64,000 bases of DNA from CBDCFV01 sp963664625 (GTDB lineage Bacteria; Chloroflexota; Dehalococcoidia; Lucifugimonadales; UBA3495), in contig OY761541.1 in NCBI GenBank assembly GCA_963664625.1, forward strand, positions 1,054,001 through 1,118,000. Direction: 5' to 3'. The position numbers and the translations under genes were made by a program. Below are positions 17,904 to 27,116 of this stretch, one piece after another. The notes under the pieces were generated by a model, which searched no databases, had not been told where the DNA came from, and was given only the letters and a program-made list of their open reading frames with translations. Every line of letters starts with the position of its first letter. The first letter of the stretch is position 1.

Positions 17904-20081
17904 ATGGCAGGTTCCGCGGTTGGACGCAAGGGCGCTTCACCACCCTCAATCAAGGACTTCATCAAGGCCAGGCCCGGCGTTGTCTTAGACGCGCTCGCGG
18001 TGTTGATCATTCTATTGGGCGTCGGCTTGTCCTTTGCCCTCTACCCCCAAATTCCGGAGGCCGCCGTAGATGCCCTTGCCTACGGGATGATTCCGGTGGG
18101 CTTGTGGGCCGTCGCAGTCATCATAACGTTGCGGTACTATCCCCCGTCTTTCGCCAAGCATTGGCGTCAATGGACCGTTGCGGCCATATCGGTCGCCGTG
18201 GCCCTTGGCGCAATGTCTTTCATTGACACCGATGACAGTATCTGGTCCAGCACCGGGCTAAGCGGAAGCTGGGGATCTCTTATTGCAGGCGATTCCTTGG
18301 CTCTGGCAGCGTTGAAGCTGGCCGCCATAGTCGTCCTTACACCATTGCTGCTCTATCCCGGGCGTCTTGGCGTTATCTACTACAAGGGAGTGCGAACATT
18401 CTGGACAGCGGCCAAGCAAGCGGCCCTCTACTTGTACTTGGTCGGCTACTTCGCTGGCCGCTACCTGGGCCAGTTCATTAAGCACATCGGCATCGTCAAC
18501 GGCATCCGGCACGTGTTTTCCTTCAGGCCCGGAAAGGGCAAAGGGCGGAGCGGCGGTATGGCGGAAGGGAACGGGTCAAACGGCAGCGTGGGATCCCAAA
18601 CATGGCCGGAATCAGACCAGGTTGAGCTATACGACCCTCCGAGTTCGGTTAACACAGCCCCCGTCAAGGTTCGAGGCTCCAAGTGGTCCCTGCCTTCCAT
18701 GGAATGCTTGGCCCCTGCCGAACACCACGAGCAACCAATGGGCCCGCTGGAAGAAATGGCTCGTAATGTCGAGACTACCTTGGCGGAACACGGCGTGGCA
18801 GTAGAGGTGAAGGACATCAAAGCCGGGCCGAGAATCATTCAATTCGGCTTGGCTCCCGGCTGGGTCTCCAAGAAGGGAGAAGGCGGCAAGGATGCCACGG
18901 GCCAAGGCAAGCCCGACAGCCGGGTAAAAGTCCAGAGCATTTTGACCAGGGAAAAAGACTTGTCATTAGCCCTTAAAACACCTTACTTGAGGATAGAGCC
19001 GTCCGTGCCCGGTGAAGGGTTGGTGGGTTTGGAAGTGCCTGCGCCTTCGCCGGGCAAGGTGCATCTCCGAGAGGTCATGGAATCCCAGGAGTTTCAAAAA
19101 ATCGTCGCCAAGGGCGGGCTGCCCGTGGCGATGGGCAAGGACAGCGGCGGCAATGCCTCGGTGGTGGATCTGTCTACCCTGCCCCATCTCTTGATTGCCG
19201 GCGCTACCGGCAGCGGCAAAAGCGTCTGTACGAATTCGGTGGTGGCCTCTCTGCTCTTGACCAAGCCGCCGGACCAATTGCGTCTGCTGATGGTGGACCC
19301 CAAGCGGGTGGAACTGACTCCCTTTAACGGCATTCCGCACCTGATCATGCCGGTAATCGTTGACGTGGACAAGGTCAACTCCGCCCTCCAGGGTTTGATG
19401 AAGGAGATGCTCCGGCGTTACAAGCAGATGGAAGAGAGCGGGGTGCGGAATATCAGTGGCTATAATGCCCAAGCCGCAGAGCCGATGCCGTTCCTGCTTC
19501 TGATAGTGGACGAGTTGGCCGACTTGATGATGGCCGGCGGCTACGACATTGAGCAGAACCTGGTCAGGCTGGCCCAACTGGGGCGGGCTGCCGGAATACA
19601 CTTGGTGCTGGCTACTCAACGCCCCTCCGTAAACGTGGTCACCGGCCTTCTCAAGGCAAACGTTCCGGCCCGTGTCGCCTTCGCCGTGGCATCACAGGTC
19701 GACTCCAGGGTCATCCTGGACACGGTCGGCGCCGAGAGATTACTGGGCAAGGGCGACATGCTTCTACTGAACTCGGACTCTCCCAAGCCTCGCAGGGTGC
19801 AAGGCACGCTGGTCTACGACGAGGAAATTGACAAGCTGGTCAAGTTCTGGAAGTCACAGGAAGGCGGGCCGTTACCCGAGATCCTGCTGGAAGACGACGA
19901 CGATGAAGAGGACGAGGACGGGGAGATCAATGAACACATGTTGGACCAAGCGCGGGAAATTGCCCTAAGGAGTCCTCGGCTCACGGCTTCGATCCTGGAG
20001 CGGCGCCTGAAAGTCGGAAAGCAACGGGCGGAACAAGTATTGGAACACTTGGAAGACGAGGGGTTGGTGATGCCGCGTTAG
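17904..20081 (+). CDS. ftsK: DNA translocase FtsK/SpoIIIE
   Basis: Pumps chromosomal DNA at the division septum. N-terminal residues about 27-185 hold about four hydrophobic membrane segments, then a linker to about 280. The alpha domain and motor follow, with Walker A GATGSGKS at 433-440 and a Walker B-like LLIVDELADLM. An acidic stretch near 655 leads into the C-terminal gamma winged helix (SPRLTASILERRLKVGKQRAEQVLEHLE). Length 725 aa is typical for SpoIIIE-size proteins. ATG 17904 follows GGGAGGA. The frequent pairing of RNase J and FtsK genes supports the call. Confidence 0.96.
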   Translation: MAGSAVGRKGASPPSIKDFIKARPGVVLDALAVLIILLGVGLSFALYPQIPEAAVDALAYGMIPVGLWAVAVIITLRYYPPSFAKHWRQWTVAAISVAVALGAMSFIDTDDSIWSSTGLSGSWGSLIAGDSLALAALKLAAIVVLTPLLLYPGRLGVIYYKGVRTFWTAAKQAALYLYLVGYFAGRYLGQFIKHIGIVNGIRHVFSFRPGKGKGRSGGMAEGNGSNGSVGSQTWPESDQVELYDPPSSVNTAPVKVRGSKWSLPSMECLAPAEHHEQPMGPLEEMARNVETTLAEHGVAVEVKDIKAGPRIIQFGLAPGWVSKKGEGGKDATGQGKPDSRVKVQSILTREKDLSLALKTPYLRIEPSVPGEGLVGLEVPAPSPGKVHLREVMESQEFQKIVAKGGLPVAMGKDSGGNASVVDLSTLPHLLIAGATGSGKSVCTNSVVASLLLTKPPDQLRLLMVDPKRVELTPFNGIPHLIMPVIVDVDKVNSALQGLMKEMLRRYKQMEESGVRNISGYNAQAAEPMPFLLLIVDELADLMMAGGYDIEQNLVRLAQLGRAAGIHLVLATQRPSVNVVTGLLKANVPARVAFAVASQVDSRVILDTVGAERLLGKGDMLLLNSDSPKPRRVQGTLVYDEEIDKLVKFWKSQEGGPLPEILLEDDDDEEDEDGEINEHMLDQAREIALRSPRLTASILERRLKVGKQRAEQVLEHLEDEGLVMPR

Positions 20082-20178
20082 CCCGCTTACAGTGGGCGGC
20101 CGCCTGACTCCCGCCCGATGTCTCCATGTTACAATGCGGCCACCAAGGGATACACCCACACGGCCGGGGTGCTGAAAG

Positions 20179-20733
20179 ATGGTTGTCAAACACAGGCTGA
20201 TTACCGCCGACGAACTGCTTATGATGCCCGATGACGGCAAACGGTACGAGTTAATCCGCGGCGTGTTGAGTGAGAAAGTGACTGCCGGAGACCCGCACGG
20301 GATCGTAGTGAGCCGAGTCGATACTGCATTATCCAACTATTCGGATGCCAACGATTACGGAGAAACCCGTACCGGAGAACCCGGCTACCGGTTGGACCGC
20401 AACCCCGACACAGTGCGCGCCCCTGACGTGGCTTGGATTGCGCCGGGCCGCGTACCGGCAGGCACAAGAGGATACCCCAACTTGGCTCCCGACCTTGCCG
20501 TGGAAGTCAAGTCACCCAGCAATTCCTATGCCGAGTTGGCGGACAAGGCGTTGATGTGGCTCAGTTACGGTTCGCGGGAGGTATGGATGATGGACCCGGA
20601 GCGTGTGACTGTAACCAGGCACCGACCGGGAGTTCCGCCAGAAATGATGTACGAGGACGATATCCTTGACGGCGGCGACCTGCTCCCCGGCTTTACTATC
20701 CCCGTATGGCGGCTTTTCCGACGCAAGCGCTGA
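20179..20733 (+). CDS. Uma2-family (DUF820) putative endonuclease
   Basis: A 184-residue PD-(D/E)XK-fold protein. Seen: the family start (LITADELLMMPDDGKRYELIRGVL), the RAPDVAWI Asp and the EVKSPSN catalytic E-x-K, then SYGSREVWMMDPE. Uma2 proteins are numerous in Chloroflexota and Cyanobacteria. Their role is uncertain; a link to mobile elements or defence has been proposed. A second, more divergent member is at 31404. Confidence 0.88.
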   Translation: MVVKHRLITADELLMMPDDGKRYELIRGVLSEKVTAGDPHGIVVSRVDTALSNYSDANDYGETRTGEPGYRLDRNPDTVRAPDVAWIAPGRVPAGTRGYPNLAPDLAVEVKSPSNSYAELADKALMWLSYGSREVWMMDPERVTVTRHRPGVPPEMMYEDDILDGGDLLPGFTIPVWRLFRRKR

Positions 20734-20778
20734 CGGCGAAACCCTTGTAACAGGCCTTGCGCAGCCATTCCGGGAAGT

Positions 20779-21546
20779 TTGAACAACAAGGCAACGGACG
20801 CCCCATCATTCCCTTTGAAGAGGCGCTTTGATATTATTGGAGCCACACATAATCAGAGCGTCTTCTTCTTGCTGATTGATCTCCACACCCACAGTTACCC
20901 CAAGTCAGACGATAGTTTCGTAGAGGTGGACGACCTGCTGGACAGGGCCAAGTCCGTGGGGCTGGACGGAGTTTGCTTAACCGAGCACGATGCTTTTTGG
21001 CCTGACGATGAAGTCCGCAGGCTGTCCCGCAGGCACGGCCTGCTCGTGCTGCCCGGTAGCGAAATCAACACCGATGACGGGCACGTTATAGTGTTCGGCT
21101 TGAAACGTTATGTGTTCGGTCTGCACAAACCGCACTTCTTGGCGGACTCGGTCCGGCAACACAACGGCGTGATGATAGCCGCCCATCCCTACCGCCGGCG
21201 CTTTTTGGAAGACCCAGGCCGTGACCCTGAAGTGCGTCAACACATGTTGCTGACGGCCAGCAGGGACGAGTTCTTTCGGCATTGCGACGCGATCGAGGGG
21301 ATCAACGGCAGGGGAAGCGAAGTGCAGAATCTCTTCTCGCATGACTTGGGCGGGATGATCGGGGCCAAGATGACCGGCGGCAGCGACGCTCACCGCGCGG
21401 AGCAGTTGGGGACGGCGGCAACCCGCTTCGAACGCCGGATCACCGACATGGAAGACCTGGTCTGTGAGTTGAAAGCCGGCAGGTTCCACGCTGAGCGGAT
21501 ACACAACTTCCACAACGGAAGCTACGCCGTGCATGGCGCCCATTGA
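20779..21546 (+). CDS. PHP-domain metal-dependent phosphoesterase
   Basis: Seen: DLHTHSYPKSDD (first metal motif), LTEHDAFWP, GSEINTDDGHV, AAHPYRR and GGSDAHRAEQLG, which make up the PHP metal site of TrpH/histidinol-phosphatase-like enzymes. The N-terminal about 30 residues before LIDLHTHS are not conserved, so the real start may be the TTG near 20869. No polymerase domain is attached. The substrate is unknown; small members hydrolyse nucleotide or sugar phosphates. Confidence 0.85.
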   Translation: MNNKATDAPSFPLKRRFDIIGATHNQSVFFLLIDLHTHSYPKSDDSFVEVDDLLDRAKSVGLDGVCLTEHDAFWPDDEVRRLSRRHGLLVLPGSEINTDDGHVIVFGLKRYVFGLHKPHFLADSVRQHNGVMIAAHPYRRRFLEDPGRDPEVRQHMLLTASRDEFFRHCDAIEGINGRGSEVQNLFSHDLGGMIGAKMTGGSDAHRAEQLGTAATRFERRITDMEDLVCELKAGRFHAERIHNFHNGSYAVHGAH

Positions 21547-21629
21547 CGTGAACGCTCTGACAACAATGCTTGTACGCGGCGCAAGGCGCATTGAAAACGC
21601 CCGCCGGTTGACCTTCGGGAGGGGCAAAC

Positions 21630-22607
21630 ATGGCTGAAACTCTGGTTGTCGAAAACCTGCACGTCGAGTTCGGCACTCCCGGCGGCATGGTAAACGCCCT
21701 TAACGGCGTCAGCTTCTCCCAGCAGGAGGGCGAGATTTACTGCATGGTCGGCGAAAGCGGCGCCGGAAAGAGCACCCTCGCCTTGGCTATCATGGGACTG
21801 TTGCCCATCAACGCAACGGTGTCCGAGGGCAGCGTCATGTTCGATGGCGTGAATCTTTTGAAGGCCCATCCCGACCACATGCGTAACATACGGGGCAAGG
21901 ACATCTCGATGGTGTTCCAGGACGCGCAGGCCGCCCTGAACCCGGTCCAGCTTGTGGGGCCGCAGTTGGAGGAAGTGATCCTGGCGCACATGGACATTCG
22001 CCCGCGGGTAGCCAACCAGATGGCCCAGGACATGCTGCGTGAAATGGGGTTGCCGGACCCCAAGCGCATAATGGGGCAATACCCCTTCAGCCTGAGCGGC
22101 GGCATGTGCCAGCGGGTCATGCTGGCCATAGCCTTGGTACTGCGGCCCCGGTTACTGGTCGCCGACGAACCCACGTCGGGGCTGGACGTGACCCTCCAAG
22201 CGGAAATCCTGGAGCGTCTGAAGATGCTATGCCGGGACCAGGGGTCATCCATACTGATGATCACCCACGACATGGGCATCGTAGCCAACATGGCCCACAA
22301 AGTCGGGGTCATCTATGCGGGAAGCGTGGTGGAGACGTCCCCGGTGTTGCCCTTGTTCAAAGAACCCCAGCACCCGTACACATGGTCGCTGTTGAACACG
22401 TTGCCGCGCTTGGACGATGCCGGTAGAAGGCTTCAGACCCTCCGCGGAGCATCGCCGGACATGACCGACCTGCCGCAGGAATGCCCATTCCTGCCCCGCT
22501 GCCCCAAGGCGTTGTCCAGGTGCCGCGTGGAGGACGCGCCGCCCCTGGCCCAAATCCGCGAGGACCACTGGGTTGCTTGCTACAACCCGGTTTCCGGCGA
22601 GGTCTGA
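21630..22607 (+). CDS. ABC transporter ATP-binding protein (DppD/OppD type)
   Basis: Seen: Walker A GESGAGKST, Q-loop VFQD, signature LSGGM, Walker B LLVADEPTSGLD, H-loop ITHD, and the oligopeptide-family C-terminal extension with the CPFLPRCPKALSRC cysteine motif. Such proteins power dipeptide/oligopeptide or nickel importers. No permease, second ATPase or binding protein gene adjoins it, so it is an orphan component here. GGGAGGGG precedes the ATG. Confidence 0.93.
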   Translation: MAETLVVENLHVEFGTPGGMVNALNGVSFSQQEGEIYCMVGESGAGKSTLALAIMGLLPINATVSEGSVMFDGVNLLKAHPDHMRNIRGKDISMVFQDAQAALNPVQLVGPQLEEVILAHMDIRPRVANQMAQDMLREMGLPDPKRIMGQYPFSLSGGMCQRVMLAIALVLRPRLLVADEPTSGLDVTLQAEILERLKMLCRDQGSSILMITHDMGIVANMAHKVGVIYAGSVVETSPVLPLFKEPQHPYTWSLLNTLPRLDDAGRRLQTLRGASPDMTDLPQECPFLPRCPKALSRCRVEDAPPLAQIREDHWVACYNPVSGEV

Positions 22608-22620
22608 CGGACCTCGCCCG

Positions 22621-23508
22621 CTAGGGGCCGTTGCCGTTGCCGTTGCCGCTTTCGGACCCGGCGAGAATCCTGGACTCCAAGCCGGGGCGCACCAAGAACT
22701 CGTAAATGCCGGCCCCTATTGGCCCTCCTACCAGCGGCCCCACGATGTAGGCCCAGAACCCCGATGACGGCCCCGGTATAGCGATAGTCCCCCAGCCGGC
22801 GAAGAAGGCCACCAGACGCGGGCCGAAATCGCGCGCCGGGTTCCAGCCCGCCTGGGTCAACGGGGCGAACAGGCTGATAAGCACCGCCACGGTAAAACCG
22901 ATGAAGAACGGCGCCAGGTACTTGGTGGGCAGGCTGGAGTTCCGGTGGTCAACCAGTGCGAATATCACCAGCAGAAGTATCGCCGTCCCGAACCCTTCCA
23001 CCAGCACCGCGCCCACGGGGCTAATCAGGCTCGCCGCCTCCGGCCCGGTGCCGAACATCGCCGGATTGGGGAAATACTCCCCGAACACCATCGCCGAGAG
23101 CTGGCTGCCCGGAGTGCCGCGCACCAACCCTTCGACAGCTTCGAAGCGCACTATGAAGGGGCCGAACAGCCAGAGAACCGTCAGCCCGGCAAGGACCGCA
23201 CCGGCCAGTTGGGACATCCAATAGGGCGCGAGCCGGGTCCAGGGGAAGGAAGCCCGGCGAAATATGGCAAAGGCGAGGCTGACGGCTGGGTTGAGGTGGG
23301 CGCCGGAGACCGCCGCCGTAACGTAGATAGCGACGGTAACGCCAAATCCCCAGACGGCCGCCACCTGCCAGATTCCCGCTTGGGCGCCGGTAAGCACCGC
23401 CGCAGCCACGGAGCCGGTGCCGATGGTGACCATCAAATAGGTGCCGATTACTTCGGCCAAGCAGGCCCGAAGCAGGGACGAATCGAACAAGCCCTTCAGG
23501 GAAGGCAA
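22621..23508 (-). CDS. Aquaporin / glycerol facilitator family channel
   Basis: An MIP-family channel with six membrane segments and two half-helix motifs: GAHLNPAVS and GWNPARDFGPR. The Asp after the second NPAR is the hallmark of glycerol facilitators rather than water-specific channels. The TTG start follows GGAAGAAAG. The gene runs opposite to the ABC ATPase gene and ends 13 nt from its stop. Length 295 aa includes a short low-complexity C-terminus. Confidence 0.9.
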   Translation of the reverse strand: MPSLKGLFDSSLLRACLAEVIGTYLMVTIGTGSVAAAVLTGAQAGIWQVAAVWGFGVTVAIYVTAAVSGAHLNPAVSLAFAIFRRASFPWTRLAPYWMSQLAGAVLAGLTVLWLFGPFIVRFEAVEGLVRGTPGSQLSAMVFGEYFPNPAMFGTGPEAASLISPVGAVLVEGFGTAILLLVIFALVDHRNSSLPTKYLAPFFIGFTVAVLISLFAPLTQAGWNPARDFGPRLVAFFAGWGTIAIPGPSSGFWAYIVGPLVGGPIGAGIYEFLVRPGLESRILAGSESGNGNGNGP

Positions 23509-23563
23509 GGGGCTTTCTTCCAGCTATCGGGTGACATGGGCCTCATTGGAGCGGCAGACGGGA

Positions 23564-24580
23564 TCATGCTCGATTACGGGCGCTGGCGGCTTGGTCCACC
23601 GCCAGCAATTCCAAGGCCAGGTCGGGTTCCAGACGACCCTGCTTGATGGCCAAGTCGGCTTCCAGCAGACGGTCGTACCGCCAGACGATGTTCTGCCAAG
23701 AATTGCGGCGGGCCTGCTCCACGGTCTTCCGCACGACGAACTGAGAGTTGACCCCAAGGACCGCGCCCATGTCCCGCATCTGGACTCCGTTGTCCAGTGA
23801 ATACCGCGCCAAGGCCATCAACCGGAGTTGCCTTTCAATCATGGCGATGATGTAGGACGCATCCCTGCCGTCGTCCCGCAGCCTCTGGAGCAACTGCAAC
23901 GCCGCCACTTGGCGGCCTTCGATCATTGCGTCCACGGCATTGAACACGTTGGCTTCCCTGGCTTGGTGCACCAGTTCGTTGACGTCGCTCTCCTCGATGC
24001 GACGGCCGGAGGCATAAAGGGACAGCTTTTCCAGTTCCCGGTCCAAGGCCCAGAGGTCGGCTCCCACCATGTCGGTCAAGGCGCCGATGGCGGGCGGGCT
24101 GATGGCGGCGCCCTTGTCCTCTGCCGTCGTCTTGATCCAGCGGGCAAGGGCCTCTCCGACAGGGGTGGTCAAGGCGTGTACCTCTGCGACGGGACGCAAT
24201 GCTCGCAGGAGAGGGTTGTTATCGGAGAGTTGGCCGTCGATGAAGAACAGCAGCGTCGTTTCGGGCATCTGCGGGACGGCCGTCGCCAGCGTGTCCCATG
24301 CTCCCAGCGAGTTCCTGGAGGAGGCATCGCCGCCTGACCGACGGCCCCGCCCGCCGCGCCGTTCGAAGTTGCCCAACAGGCCCTCCACCAGCACCAAGCG
24401 GTGAGAGTCCATAAAGGGCAAGGCGTTGCACATGGCCAGAAGCTCGGCAGGGTTAGTCTGGCCGGCGTTCAAGCGGTGGCGGTTGGCGTCCAGTACGTCC
24501 CCCGCTCCGGCATCCGCCTCCAGACCGGCCAATCGTTGATGCACCAAGTAGGTATCCCCGTGAAGCACGTGGGCAGGCAC
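23564..24580 (-). CDS. holA: DNA polymerase III delta subunit
   Basis: Clamp-loader subunit that opens the beta clamp. Seen: an N-terminal HVLHGDTYLV segment, PFMDSHRLVLVEGLL, LLFFIDGQL, the conserved DLWALDRELEKLSLYA, and the helical C-terminal domain typical of HolA. Length 338 aa is normal. GTG start 24580. The middle (about 80-90) has an arginine/glycine-rich insertion. A TATAAT on the minus strand near 24712 may be its -10 box. Confidence 0.88.
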   Translation of the reverse strand: MPAHVLHGDTYLVHQRLAGLEADAGAGDVLDANRHRLNAGQTNPAELLAMCNALPFMDSHRLVLVEGLLGNFERRGGRGRRSGGDASSRNSLGAWDTLATAVPQMPETTLLFFIDGQLSDNNPLLRALRPVAEVHALTTPVGEALARWIKTTAEDKGAAISPPAIGALTDMVGADLWALDRELEKLSLYASGRRIEESDVNELVHQAREANVFNAVDAMIEGRQVAALQLLQRLRDDGRDASYIIAMIERQLRLMALARYSLDNGVQMRDMGAVLGVNSQFVVRKTVEQARRNSWQNIVWRYDRLLEADLAIKQGRLEPDLALELLAVDQAASARNRA

Positions 24581-24611
24581 AGGTCACCGCTCCGAAAATC
24601 TTGCCCCGGTA

Positions 24612-24635
24612 GATTCCCGCCTGCGCGGGAAAGAC
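24612..24635. repeat. REP-like palindrome
   Basis: GATTCCCGCCTGCGCGGGAAAGAC, a member of the REP family listed at 15014, upstream of holA. Confidence 0.8.
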
Positions 24636-24772
24636 AGCAAGGGACAACCAAGGGTAAGTGTAGAGGCTTGGGTGGGGAGAACGGGCCACAACGTAGTCCG
24701 GTAATCCATTATACCAATTTCGTGCGCCCCGCGACAGGAGTTTTCAGGGTTTGGCAGGGCTTTTTAGCAATT

Positions 24773-24879
24773 GTCAGAATCAGGATTTTCGGGATTAAAG
24801 GATTTCCAGGATTTGTCTTATCCTGAACAGGAGAATGCCTATGTGAAACCGCTATAATCCTGCAAATCCTGATTCTGAC
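24773..24879. repeat. Phased-GATT hairpin element, long variant (107 bp)
   Basis: Terminal inverted repeats GTCAGAATCAGGATT / AATCCTGATTCTGAC. Counting from the left end, GATT occurs at offsets 12, 21, 29 and 38, identical to the three 87-bp copies at 27805, 32187 and 40513. The right arm keeps only the first two GATT positions and is longer. It lies between holA and the retropepsin gene, outside any ORF. Confidence 0.85.
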
Positions 24880-24927
24880 GGACAATTAAAAGGCCTTGCG
24901 GTTTCGGAAGCGTTCCGTTGCAGGCGG

Positions 24928-25284
24928 CTAAAAGCGCAGCAGGTTTGTGGGTATCAGCCGTCCTTCCACAGGGTCGACGGCGAGGGCGGCTTCCTCCAGG
25001 GAGACTACACCCAGCAGGCTTGGCTCGCCTTCTTCAGCGAATATGACCGGTGTGGGAAATTCCAGTCCCTCCAGCCTGATGGTGGTCGTACCGACGTCGA
25101 CCGGGACGATCCTGCCGTCGGCGGTCTTTGAGGGCAGTGACCTGTGGACCGGGACTGCTAACCTCTGAAGCAGCGTTCTGGGCACTGCCGTGTAGGTTGA
25201 GCCGGTGTCGACTGTGACCTCCAGGTCCTCGAACCTTTGGCCCTGCGGGTCTCCGACTCCTATGGTTACTTTTACTGTTCCCAT
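24928..25284 (-). CDS. Retropepsin-like aspartyl protease family protein (copy 1)
   Basis: A 118-residue single-domain protein with the pepsin/retropepsin active-site motif TVDTGSTYTAVP (Asp26) and a hydrophobic C-terminal flap-like region (LLGVVSLEEAAL). ATG 25284 follows GAGGAGA, and the upstream in-frame extension is not conserved. It is about 75% identical over its full length to the protein at 30798-31154. Such clan AA proteins are widespread in Cyanobacteria and Chloroflexota; their substrate is unknown. Confidence 0.85.
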   Translation of the reverse strand: MGTVKVTIGVGDPQGQRFEDLEVTVDTGSTYTAVPRTLLQRLAVPVHRSLPSKTADGRIVPVDVGTTTIRLEGLEFPTPVIFAEEGEPSLLGVVSLEEAALAVDPVEGRLIPTNLLRF

Positions 25285-25790
25285 TGGGTTTCTCCTCGAC
25301 TTGTCTCCGTTCAGGGAGGGTTGGCGCTGAGCAACGGGTGGAAACGCCGAGGTCACGACCGCCTCTATGGCCTCGAATACCGAGGTCATCTTGCACTCTC
25401 GCCTTCTCCGGCAGACCGCGGGGCTTCAAAACCCTGGGCCGGTCGACGCAACCGACATCAACTCGGCGGCGTAGCGGTCCTCTGCCGGCCCCTTTGCATA
25501 CTGCCGGGAAGTTTGCCCCCGGACGGCGCCGGGAGCGCGGTGATGCAAGGACATTTTCTCTCGCGGGAGATCTCATCGCCTGCCGGAAAGCAGGCGGGTT
25601 GGTAAAGGGAGTCAAATCCGGGATACCAGTCATGGGCGGCGGTCAAAGCGCCGCTGCGCCGCAAGCAGGCCCGGAGGGGCCTGCCGGGCGATACCGTTCC
25701 CATCCGTTGCTCTTGCGCCTTTCCCCAAGGCTGGGCAACCAATAGGCTTCACATAGGCATTCGCCGGTTGCACCTACTCTGCAACCCGCT

Positions 25791-25815
25791 GGATTCCCGC
25801 CTTCGCGGGAATGAC
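25791..25815. repeat. REP-like palindrome
   Basis: GGATTCCCGCCTTCGCGGGA followed by ATGAC; an exact family consensus copy. Confidence 0.85.
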
Positions 25816-26021
25816 GAGGCTGCCCCTACGTGTACCCTCTGGCTGTCGCAGAGGGTGATATACAGTCAGCGGCCTCCTTTGGGTTGAGTCAGGGGGTCGG
25901 GGTGCGCAGTCCCGGCCCGCTTTCCAGTGGTTACAGGCTAACGGGGTGCAATCCGACGTGTCAACGGGGAGATGTCAGGGGACGGGCGTTCGCGTTATAA
26001 GGTTTGGTAGCCCATTTACCC

Positions 26022-26111
26022 GTCATTCCCGCCTTCGCGGGAATCCATACCGCCTGGCGACAGCAAATTTTCTCTGCCCGACGACCGATGGATTCCCGTT
26101 TCCACGGGAAT
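26022..26111. repeat. Two facing REP-like palindromes
   Basis: One copy at 26022-26046 in GTCATTCCCGCC orientation and a variant at 26090-26111 with a TTTCCA loop, 43 bp apart and in opposite orientation, the pairing often seen for REP elements. Confidence 0.75.
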
Positions 26112-26377
26112 TGCGCATGGCCCCTTGGGGCCACGTATGAACATGAAAATGGTCTATTTTCATGGCAATGACGCCTGCGCCCGTGAAGACGGACGGAGCA
26201 TTTTTCGGCGGGCTTGGCTTGCGTTGGGGTACCGATAGCTAAAACGCGATTGCCCTGAGACAACAGCGTGTCTCCTTGTGGGGTATTATGTATATATTGC
26301 ATAATAGCCGCCACTCAACAGTGTGATCGTACAAGCCTCGTCCAGTCCATGTTGATATTCGATAAAGGAGTGCCGTA

Positions 26378-26668
26378 GTGACCACCGCAGACGATGTTGA
26401 AACCCGATTGGCCAGACTGGAAGGGACGTCCGAACATTGGGCCACCAAGGCTGATGTGGCGCGGTTGGAGGGCAAGATAGACGCAGTGGAGGCCAGGCTG
26501 GAAGCCAAGATAGACGCGGTGGACGCCAAGATAGACGCGGTGGAGGCTAGGCTGGAAGCCAAGATAGACGGGTTGCAGAACCGGATACTGCTTCAGTTCA
26601 TGGGGTTTGCCATCGCAATTGTGGCCGCTACGGTCGGTCTGACCAAGCTTCTGGATTTGGCGGGGTGA
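26378..26668 (+). CDS. Small coiled-coil membrane-anchored protein
   Basis: A 96-residue protein. Residues about 24-66 are an internally repeated coiled coil (units AVEARLEAKID and AVDAKID), reflected in tandem repeats in the DNA at about 26483-26572. The C-terminal residues 68-92 form one membrane segment. GTG start with AAGGAG 7 nt upstream. Same layout as 3834-4094. Length may vary between strains through repeat slippage. Function unknown. Confidence 0.75.
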   Translation: MTTADDVETRLARLEGTSEHWATKADVARLEGKIDAVEARLEAKIDAVDAKIDAVEARLEAKIDGLQNRILLQFMGFAIAIVAATVGLTKLLDLAG

Positions 26669-26777
26669 GCGGGTAAAACGCGATTGGCCTGCTTGATGAC
26701 CAAGACATGAGCCAGTATCATGCGGTTGTCAATGTCAACATGGTTGTTGACATGGCGGAAGGGCGGGGAGAAGAAAG

Positions 26778-27014
26778 TTGTCGAGTCAAGCGATGAATAC
26801 AGAACACGTTGCCTGCATCAAGACCGACGGTTACCCAGTATCTCTTGTGCTGAATGCTGTCTATGACACCTTGCCCGACGATGATGCTGCGAAGCATGAA
26901 CTAATCCGAGTCATAGATGAATCGGGGGAGGGCTATCTGTACCCTGCGTCCTATTTTATTCCCGTGGGCGCGACTGCTGACTTAACAGGCCAAGAGTTCC
27001 GTCCACCCGCTTGA
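26778..27014 (+). CDS. Small conserved hypothetical protein
   Basis: A 78-residue protein with the core CIKTDGYPVSLVLNAVYDTLPDD and LIRVIDESGEGYLYPASYF, which I recognise as a common small hypothetical family of Chloroflexota and Cyanobacteria without known function. TTG 26778 follows GGGGAGA; ATG 26793 is the alternative start. It precedes the frameshifted small gene at 27117. Confidence 0.7.
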   Translation: MSSQAMNTEHVACIKTDGYPVSLVLNAVYDTLPDDDAAKHELIRVIDESGEGYLYPASYFIPVGATADLTGQEFRPPA

Positions 27015-27116
27015 TTGCAAGGGGGTAAAGCCGAAGCGCCAAACGGGCCGGAATTCCAGGAAACGGATGCTCCGGCCCAAACTTTTCACCCTCTTGTTGA
27101 CACGTTAGTGCCAGAT

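Larger units (their letters stand above)
25285..26377. other. Long non-coding stretch with repeats
   Basis: Nearly 1.1 kb without a credible gene; the ORFs here have no recognisable domain. It holds three REP-like palindromes (25791-25815, 26022-26046, 26090-26111), a hairpin around ACCCTCT...AGAGGGT near 25836-25858, and several short GC-rich inverted repeats between 25380 and 25700. I looked for RNase P RNA, tmRNA, SRP RNA and 6S signatures on both strands and saw none. It may be decayed sequence or hold an unrecognised RNA. Confidence 0.5.

Noticed and set aside
20101..20137. Promoter upstream of the Uma2 gene (TGACT...TACAAT)
   Set aside because: Spacing of about 20 nt and a weak -35 make it unconvincing.
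25237..25742. Several ORFs on both strands upstream of retropepsin copy 1
   Set aside because: Compositionally biased translations, mutually overlapping, no domain; treated as non-coding.
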